64,000 bases of DNA from Dyella sp. A6 (lineage in GTDB: Bacteria; Pseudomonadota; Gammaproteobacteria; Xanthomonadales; Rhodanobacteraceae), in contig NZ_CP132911.1 in NCBI RefSeq assembly GCF_036320485.1, positions 992,001 through 1,056,000 of the forward strand, given 5' to 3'. Under the pieces are notes generated by a model, which worked only from the letters and a program-made list of their open reading frames with translations, was not told the DNA's origin and did not search any database. Positions 58,867 through 64,000 of the stretch are shown piece by piece. Every line of letters begins with the position of its first letter. Position 1 is the stretch's first letter. The position numbers and the translations under genes are program-made.

Positions 58867-59528
58867 GGAATCAGGTAGCCGGCGCCGCGGCGCGTCTCGA
58901 TGAGTCCGTCCATGTCGACGGCATCGAGTTTGCGACGCAGGCCATGTACCAGCACTTCCACGCTGCGGTCGGAGGCCTCGCTGTCGCTGCCGGCCAGGCG
59001 TTCCAGGATGGCGACCCGGCTGAATACGTGGCCCCGGTGGCGTAGCAGCAGCGTCAGCAGGGCGAATTCGCGCGGCGTCAGCGGGATCGGCTGGCCATGG
59101 GCGGTGGCTTCGTGTGCGCTCTGGTTCAGGCTGAGCGCTCCGGCTTCGATGATGTCGGGCTGGGTTTCCGGTGGCCGGCGCGCCAGGGCCTGCAGCCGGG
59201 CTACCAGTTCGTCGAACGAGAATGGCTTGACCAGATAGTCGTCGGCGCCGGTATTCAGGGCCTCGATGCGGTCGCTGACCTGGTCGCGGGCCGACAGCAC
59301 CAGCACACGGGGGCGCGGGCCATGCGCGGGCAGGCTGCGCAGCACGCCGATACCGTCCAGTCGCGGCAGCATCAGGTCGAGCACGACCAAGTCGTACGCA
59401 TAGGTTTGCAGCAGGCCACGGGCCTCGATGCCGTCGGCGCAGGCATCCACCGTGAAACCGGCGCCACGCAGACCGTGCTGCAGCGTGTCACGCAGGCGTT
59501 TCGAGTCCTCGACCAGCAGCAATTTCAT
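58863..59528 (-). CDS. OmpR/PhoB-family response regulator
   Basis: The 221-residue regulator has a receiver domain (1-115) with phospho-acceptor D51 (VVLDLMLP), acid pocket E7-D8, S79 in the switch position and K101 (DYLVKPFSF). The C-terminal winged helix (about 125-221) includes LTPREFALLTLLLRHRGHVF and VEVLVHGLRRKLD, the DNA-contact helix. It precedes the kinase gene, with a four-base overlap. The regulon cannot be predicted. Confidence 0.94.
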   Translation of the reverse strand: MKLLLVEDSKRLRDTLQHGLRGAGFTVDACADGIEARGLLQTYAYDLVVLDLMLPRLDGIGVLRSLPAHGPRPRVLVLSARDQVSDRIEALNTGADDYLVKPFSFDELVARLQALARRPPETQPDIIEAGALSLNQSAHEATAHGQPIPLTPREFALLTLLLRHRGHVFSRVAILERLAGSDSEASDRSVEVLVHGLRRKLDAVDMDGLIETRRGAGYLIP

Positions 59529-59599
59529 CGCGCTACTTTACGTGATCACGGACCGCTTCCGGCAGAGGGGGGCCAACGGTGTCGGCTGTGCGCTGCGCA

Positions 59600-59629
59600 T
59601 CGACAGTCCGCTCGCCCAGCCGCTATAAA
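59600..59629 (+). promoter_or_regulatory. Candidate promoter of rng
   Basis: TCGACA (59600-59605) and TATAAA (59624-59629) are 18 bases apart, each matching five of six consensus bases. The rng GTG is 25 bases downstream. The 126-base space is shared with the divergent response-regulator gene. Confidence 0.6.
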
Positions 59630-59654
59630 GGTCGTTATCGATTTGGAGTAGCCG

Positions 59655-61139
59655 GTGAGTGAAGAGATCCTGATCAATGTCACGCCGCGTGAGACGCGCG
59701 TAGGAGTGGTCGAAAACGGCATGCTGCAGGAAGTGCACGTCGAACGTGCCTCCCGTCGCGGTTATGTCGGCAACGTCTACAAGGGGCGCGTGCAACGGGT
59801 GATGCCGGGCATGCAGGCGGTGTTCGTGGATATCGGCCTGGAGCGGGCGGCCTTCCTGCACGCGTCGGATATCGTGCGGCCGCCGCAGCCGGAAGGCACC
59901 GACGGCAATGGCCATGGCAACGGCAACGGGCACGTGCCTTCGATCAGCGAGCTGGTGCACGAGGGCCAGGAAATCGTCGTGCAGGTGGTCAAGGACCCGA
60001 TCGGCACCAAGGGCGCGCGGCTGTCGGCACACCTGTCGATTCCGTCGCGCTACCTGGTGCTGCTGCCGTACGCGCGCACGCTCGGCATCTCGGCGAGGAT
60101 CGAGGACGAGGACGAGCGGCAGCGCCTGAAGGACGTACTGACGCCGCTGGTCGGGGACAACCCGCTGGGCTACATCGTTCGCACCAATGCCGAAGGACAG
60201 AGCGCCGAATCGCTGGCCTTCGACGTGACCTACCTGGGCAAGGTATGGCGGGTGGTGCAGGAAAACATCGCCAGGGCGAGCGTGGGCGAGCGCGTGTACG
60301 AAGAGCTCTCGCTGCCGCTGCGCAGCCTGCGCGACCTGCTCACCGACGGCATCGAGAAGGTGCGCGTGGATTCGCGCGAAACCTGGGAAAAGGTCACCAA
60401 GTTCGTGCACAAGTTCATGCCGAGCCTGGACGACCGCGTCGAGCACTACGACGGCGAGCGCCCGATCTTCGACCTGTACGGTGCCGAGGACGAGATGCAG
60501 CGCGCACTGCGCAAGGAAGTGCCGCTGAAGTCCGGTGGCTACCTGATCGTCGACCAGACCGAGGCGATGACCACCATCGACGTCAACACCGGCGGCTATG
60601 TGGGGTCGCGCAACCTGGAAGAGACTGTCTACCGCACCAATCTGGAGGCCGCGCAGGCCGCCTCTCGGCAGCTGCGCCTGCGCAACCTGGGCGGCATCGT
60701 CATCATCGACTTCATCGACATGGTCGACGAGGAGCACCGGCGCCAGGTCCTGCGCATGCTGGAAAAAGGCCTGGCACGGGACCATGCCAAGACCACGGTC
60801 TACCCGATGTCGGCGCTGGGCCTGGTCGAGATGACCCGCAAGCGCACCACCGAGAGTCTGGAGCGCCAGCTGTGTGAGCCGTGTCCGGCCTGTTCCGGCC
60901 GCGGCACGCTGAAGACCGCCGAAACGGTCACGTACGAGATTTTCCGCGAGATTACCCGGGCCGTGCGCCAGTTCGACGCCGAGCAGCTGCTGGTGATGGC
61001 CAGCCCCAGCGTGGTCAACCGCATCCTCGAGGAAGAGTCGGCCGCGGTCGCCGAACTGGAAGAGTTCATCTCCAAAAGCATACGCTTCCAGGCCGAAGAG
61101 CATTATTCACAGGAACAGTTTGATGTTGTCCTGCTTTGA
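59655..61139 (+). CDS. rng: Ribonuclease G
   Basis: This 494-residue endoribonuclease matures 16S rRNA 5' ends and degrades mRNA. The S1 RNA-binding domain (about 37-125) starts RRGYVGNVYKGRV and contains an inserted Gly/Asn/His run (GNGHGNGNGH, about 84-93). Catalytic aspartates are in TIDVNTGGYVG and IDFIDMVDEEHR, and the CPACSGRGTLK zinc-link region follows. Start is a GTG at 59655, with TTGGAG upstream. Length is the RNase G norm, not RNase E. The YhdP-like gene follows 21 bases later. Confidence 0.95.
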   Translation: MSEEILINVTPRETRVGVVENGMLQEVHVERASRRGYVGNVYKGRVQRVMPGMQAVFVDIGLERAAFLHASDIVRPPQPEGTDGNGHGNGNGHVPSISELVHEGQEIVVQVVKDPIGTKGARLSAHLSIPSRYLVLLPYARTLGISARIEDEDERQRLKDVLTPLVGDNPLGYIVRTNAEGQSAESLAFDVTYLGKVWRVVQENIARASVGERVYEELSLPLRSLRDLLTDGIEKVRVDSRETWEKVTKFVHKFMPSLDDRVEHYDGERPIFDLYGAEDEMQRALRKEVPLKSGGYLIVDQTEAMTTIDVNTGGYVGSRNLEETVYRTNLEAAQAASRQLRLRNLGGIVIIDFIDMVDEEHRRQVLRMLEKGLARDHAKTTVYPMSALGLVEMTRKRTTESLERQLCEPCPACSGRGTLKTAETVTYEIFREITRAVRQFDAEQLLVMASPSVVNRILEEESAAVAELEEFISKSIRFQAEEHYSQEQFDVVLL

Positions 61140-61160
61140 ACCCGGCGGGGATGGTCGGGC

Positions 61161-64000
61161 GTGACCCCCACATGGCGACGCCGCCTGCATCGCGGCATGC
61201 GGGCGCTGGGCTGGATGGCCGGCGTGATGGTGATCATGCTGGCCCTTTCTGCTGCGCTGGCCCAGCTGCTGCTGCCATTGCTGGCGCGTCACCCGCAGTG
61301 GGTGGCGAAGCAGCTCAGCGAACGGCTTCATCGTCCGGTCAGCTTCAGTGCGCTGGACGGGCGCTGGCAGCCCTCGGGACCGTTGTTCGTGATGCGCAAC
61401 CTCACCGTGGGAGTGGCGAAGGGACAGGGCGGCAACCCGCTGCATATTCCCGAGGCCGGACTCAAGCTTGATTTCGGCGGCTGGCTGCTGCCGTCGCGGC
61501 ACTTCCTCAACCTGCGCGCACGCGGCCTGCAGCTCGACATCAGTCACGATGCCGACGGTTCCTGGCACGTCAACGGCATCGGCGTGGCCGGTGGTCATGG
61601 CCGTCAGCCGACGTCATTCGGAAACCTGTCGCTGGGCGTGCGGCTGGACGACCTGCGGCTGGACATCGCCGACGCGCGGACCGGCAAGCATTACGCACTG
61701 ATCGCCGATGCGCTCCGGTTGAGCCGCCAGGGTGATCATGTCCGCGTCGGTGCTTTGCTGCATCGCGAAGACGCGGCGGGCATTGTTCATGGTGCCGGTG
61801 ATTTTCGCGACGACGGCAGCGCCGGACGGCTCTGGCTTTCCGCCAGCAAGGCCGACCTGCACCAGCTTCTGGACGGCATCGACCTGGGCGGTTACGCGGT
61901 GCAGGCCGGCTACGGCAGCGTGTCCGCTTGGCTGGACTGGCGGCACGACAAGGTGGTGCGCAGTGTCGCCACGCTGGAATTGACCGACGTGGTGGTGCGC
62001 ACGCCGTCGGGCAGCCGCGCCAGTGTGCCGTCGGTACACGGCGAGGCCGAGCTGAGTGGTCTCGAAGACGGCTATGCGGTGCGCTGGGTTGGCGACGACG
62101 GTGCAGCCCTGGTGCTGGACATGCATCGCGCAGGTTCGCCGCAGGCCAATGTCCAGGCGGCCGGCCGTAATGTGCGGCTCGCGCCTCTGGTGCCCTGGCT
62201 GGCACTGGTCCCCAGATTGCCGACGGCGCTGGCGGCCTGGCTGGGCGAAGGGCATCCGCATGGCCTGATCCAGGACGTGACGCTGCGCTGGAATCGTGCC
62301 GACGGCCTGCAGGCGTTGCATGCCGATTTCAACGACCTGGGCATCGACCCAGTCGGCACCCTGCCTGGGGTGGACCATCTGCAGGGTACCTTGCGGGGCG
62401 ATGCCGAGGCGGTCTCGCTGGAGTTGCCGGACCAGGCCGTCACGCTGAGTTTTCCGCACATGTTCCGCAAGCCGTTCGTGATGGCGAAGCTTGGGGGCAC
62501 GTTGGCATCCTGGCACACCGGTGGCAACCGGCATATCGGCATCGCTGGACTGGACTTTCAGGGCGAAGGATTTGCCGGCAACGCACGCGGCCAGATCGAG
62601 CTGCATGATGCCGGCGGCCCGCCATTCCTCGATCTGTACGCCAACGTGACCCATGCCGATATCACCGCCGCCAAGCTGTTCTGGCCGGTCGACAAGATGT
62701 CGCCCGGCGCCGTGAAATGGCTGGATGATGCGCTGGTCAGCGGCACGCTGGACCATGCCGATGTGCTGGTGCATGGCGATCTGAAGGACTGGCCGTTCCG
62801 CCACAACGAAGGGCGTTTCGAGGCGCATGCGGAAGTCAGCAACCTGGTCTTCGACTACGGCAAGGAGTGGCCGCAGGCGCAGGGCGTGCATGCCACGGTC
62901 GACTTCATCGATAGCGGCATGCTGGTGCAGGCCGATGCGGGGCAGTCGCTCGGCGTCAAGACGAGCAAAGTCATTGCGCTGATTCCAGATTTTTCGCACG
63001 GCACGCTGGACCTGAATGTCAGCGGCGGCGGACCGGCTTCCAGCCTGCTCAACTTCGCGCGCAAGAGCCCGATCGCCAGCCGTGAGGCCGACGTGCTTTC
63101 CAAGCTGAAGCTGGGGGGCAGCGGCCGCTTCGATTTCCATCTTTCGATGCCGCTGCATGACGTGAAGGATTTCATCCTCAATGGCGAGGCGACGCTCAGT
63201 CACGTCGATGCCTCGAATGCCGACTGGGGTCTGCAGCTCGGGCAGATGAGCGGGCCAGCCACGTTCGACGGACATGGTTTTCACGCCGGCCCGCTGAGCG
63301 GCAGCTTCCGCGGCGAACCGTCCACGCTCGACTTGGCGGTCGCCGGGGCCACCGGTGACCCCTCGACCTTGTTCGCCGCCAGCTTGAGCGGAAACTACAG
63401 CGTGGACGAACTGCTGCAGGGCTACCCGCAGCTGACCTGGCTGGGCAAGGTGGCACACGGCCGCAGTGCGTTCACCATCGGCTACGACATTGCGCGGCCG
63501 GCGACCGGTAGCGGGCCCGATACGCAGACCATGACGATCGACTCGCCGTTGATCGGGGTCGCGCTGGATTTCCCGGCGCCGCTGAAGAAGGCCGCGTCCG
63601 CTATCGACATGCCGATGCATCTGTCGATGAGCCTGCCGGTGGCCGGTAGCGATCTGCAGCTGGCGCTGGGCGACGTGCTGCGGGCGCGTATCCGCCTGCC
63701 GGCGAACCAGCAGCCCAACCAGCAGCCCTTGGCTGCAAACCTCGCTTTCGGCACCCAGATGCCGACGGTCGACAGCCTGCCAGCCAGCGGGCTGCGCATC
63801 CGCGGTCGGGCCGAACGGCTGGACGTGACTGGTTGGGTGCAGTACGCCGCATCTGGCCATGGCGGCAACGGGCCCGCGCTGGAAACCCTCGATATCGATG
63901 CGGCGAATGCGGACATTTTCGAGCGTGATTTCGGCAACATGCACATCCATGCCAGCCCGAAGGGCGACACGCTGGCGATCGATGCGCAGAGCAAGACGCT
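61161..64000 (+). CDS. YhdP/AsmA-like envelope protein (partial, runs off window)
   Basis: 946 codons are visible and the frame is open to the window end. The GTG at 61161 starts MTPTWRRRLHRGMRALGW, followed by one membrane helix (about 15-40) and a long periplasmic region rich in alternating beta strands, beginning RHPQWVAKQLSERLHRPVSF. This fits the YhdP family (TIGR02099/DUF3971) of AsmA-like proteins, thought to form bridges that move phospholipids to the outer membrane. Position after rng is shared with E. coli, where yhdP follows rng. A large antisense frame over the same bases is not a gene. The true start could be another codon near 61197. Confidence 0.9.
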   Translation, partial: MTPTWRRRLHRGMRALGWMAGVMVIMLALSAALAQLLLPLLARHPQWVAKQLSERLHRPVSFSALDGRWQPSGPLFVMRNLTVGVAKGQGGNPLHIPEAGLKLDFGGWLLPSRHFLNLRARGLQLDISHDADGSWHVNGIGVAGGHGRQPTSFGNLSLGVRLDDLRLDIADARTGKHYALIADALRLSRQGDHVRVGALLHREDAAGIVHGAGDFRDDGSAGRLWLSASKADLHQLLDGIDLGGYAVQAGYGSVSAWLDWRHDKVVRSVATLELTDVVVRTPSGSRASVPSVHGEAELSGLEDGYAVRWVGDDGAALVLDMHRAGSPQANVQAAGRNVRLAPLVPWLALVPRLPTALAAWLGEGHPHGLIQDVTLRWNRADGLQALHADFNDLGIDPVGTLPGVDHLQGTLRGDAEAVSLELPDQAVTLSFPHMFRKPFVMAKLGGTLASWHTGGNRHIGIAGLDFQGEGFAGNARGQIELHDAGGPPFLDLYANVTHADITAAKLFWPVDKMSPGAVKWLDDALVSGTLDHADVLVHGDLKDWPFRHNEGRFEAHAEVSNLVFDYGKEWPQAQGVHATVDFIDSGMLVQADAGQSLGVKTSKVIALIPDFSHGTLDLNVSGGGPASSLLNFARKSPIASREADVLSKLKLGGSGRFDFHLSMPLHDVKDFILNGEATLSHVDASNADWGLQLGQMSGPATFDGHGFHAGPLSGSFRGEPSTLDLAVAGATGDPSTLFAASLSGNYSVDELLQGYPQLTWLGKVAHGRSAFTIGYDIARPATGSGPDTQTMTIDSPLIGVALDFPAPLKKAASAIDMPMHLSMSLPVAGSDLQLALGDVLRARIRLPANQQPNQQPLAANLAFGTQMPTVDSLPASGLRIRGRAERLDVTGWVQYAASGHGGNGPALETLDIDAANADIFERDFGNMHIHASPKGDTLAIDAQSKT

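Noticed and set aside
61614..63950. A 778-codon minus-strand frame over the YhdP-like gene
   Set aside because: The plus-strand frame is open to the window end and shows the family pattern and membrane anchor; the minus frame has no domain.

Overview
The window is high-GC chromosomal core DNA from a gammaproteobacterium. The best fit is the Xanthomonadales, probably Rhodanobacteraceae (Rhodanobacter/Dyella/Frateuria type). I infer this from protein resemblance and gene order only: a long YihY protein, a TPR O-GlcNAc-transferase-like protein of the Xanthomonas type next to prfA, the lolB-ispE-tRNA-Gln-prs-rplY-pth-ychF order, and an uninterrupted tuf-secE-nusG-rplKAJL-rpoBC-rpsLG-fusA-tuf-S10-spc-alpha supercluster. 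I see no prophage, insertion sequence, CRISPR array or genomic island.

Positions 1-21025 hold housekeeping and accessory genes. On the minus strand are a partial asparaginase, an AidB-like acyl-CoA dehydrogenase, a cupin protein, and a DUF2069/WrbA pair. On the plus strand follow yihY, a TlpA-like thioredoxin and acylphosphatase. Next come a TPR glycosyltransferase with prfA and hemA (minus), then a TPR lipoprotein, lolB, an unusual in-frame GNAT acetyltransferase-IspE fusion, tRNA-Gln, prs, rplY, pth and ychF (plus). The stretch ends with a SpoIIE phosphatase/anti-sigma kinase plus STAS antagonist module (minus) and an acyl-CoA thioesterase.

Positions 21157-54125 are the expression-machinery cluster, all on the plus strand: tRNA-Tyr, tRNA-Gly, tRNA-Thr, tuf, tRNA-Trp, secE, nusG, L11, L1, L10, L7/L12, rpoB, rpoC, S12, S7, fusA, a second tuf identical to the first, then the S10, spc and alpha operons. 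Candidate promoters precede the tRNA-tuf, rplK, rpsL and rpsJ units. Several intergenic spaces contain strong hairpins or perfect palindromes. The spc operon is split between rpsN and rpsH by a 222-base spacer with a 28-base palindrome. rpmJ is not in its common place after secY. The cluster closes with a clear intrinsic terminator after rplQ.

Positions 54126-64000 hold dsbB and a class II DAHP synthase (plus), a Mug-like glycosylase overlapping a DUF71 ATP pyrophosphatase (minus), an OmpR-type regulator/sensor kinase pair (minus), RNase G, and the first 946 codons of a YhdP/AsmA-like protein that runs off the end. The most unusual feature is the GNAT-IspE fusion. Next are the phosphatase-kinase/STAS module, the twin tuf genes, and the inverted-repeat elements flanking rpoB and inside the spc operon.
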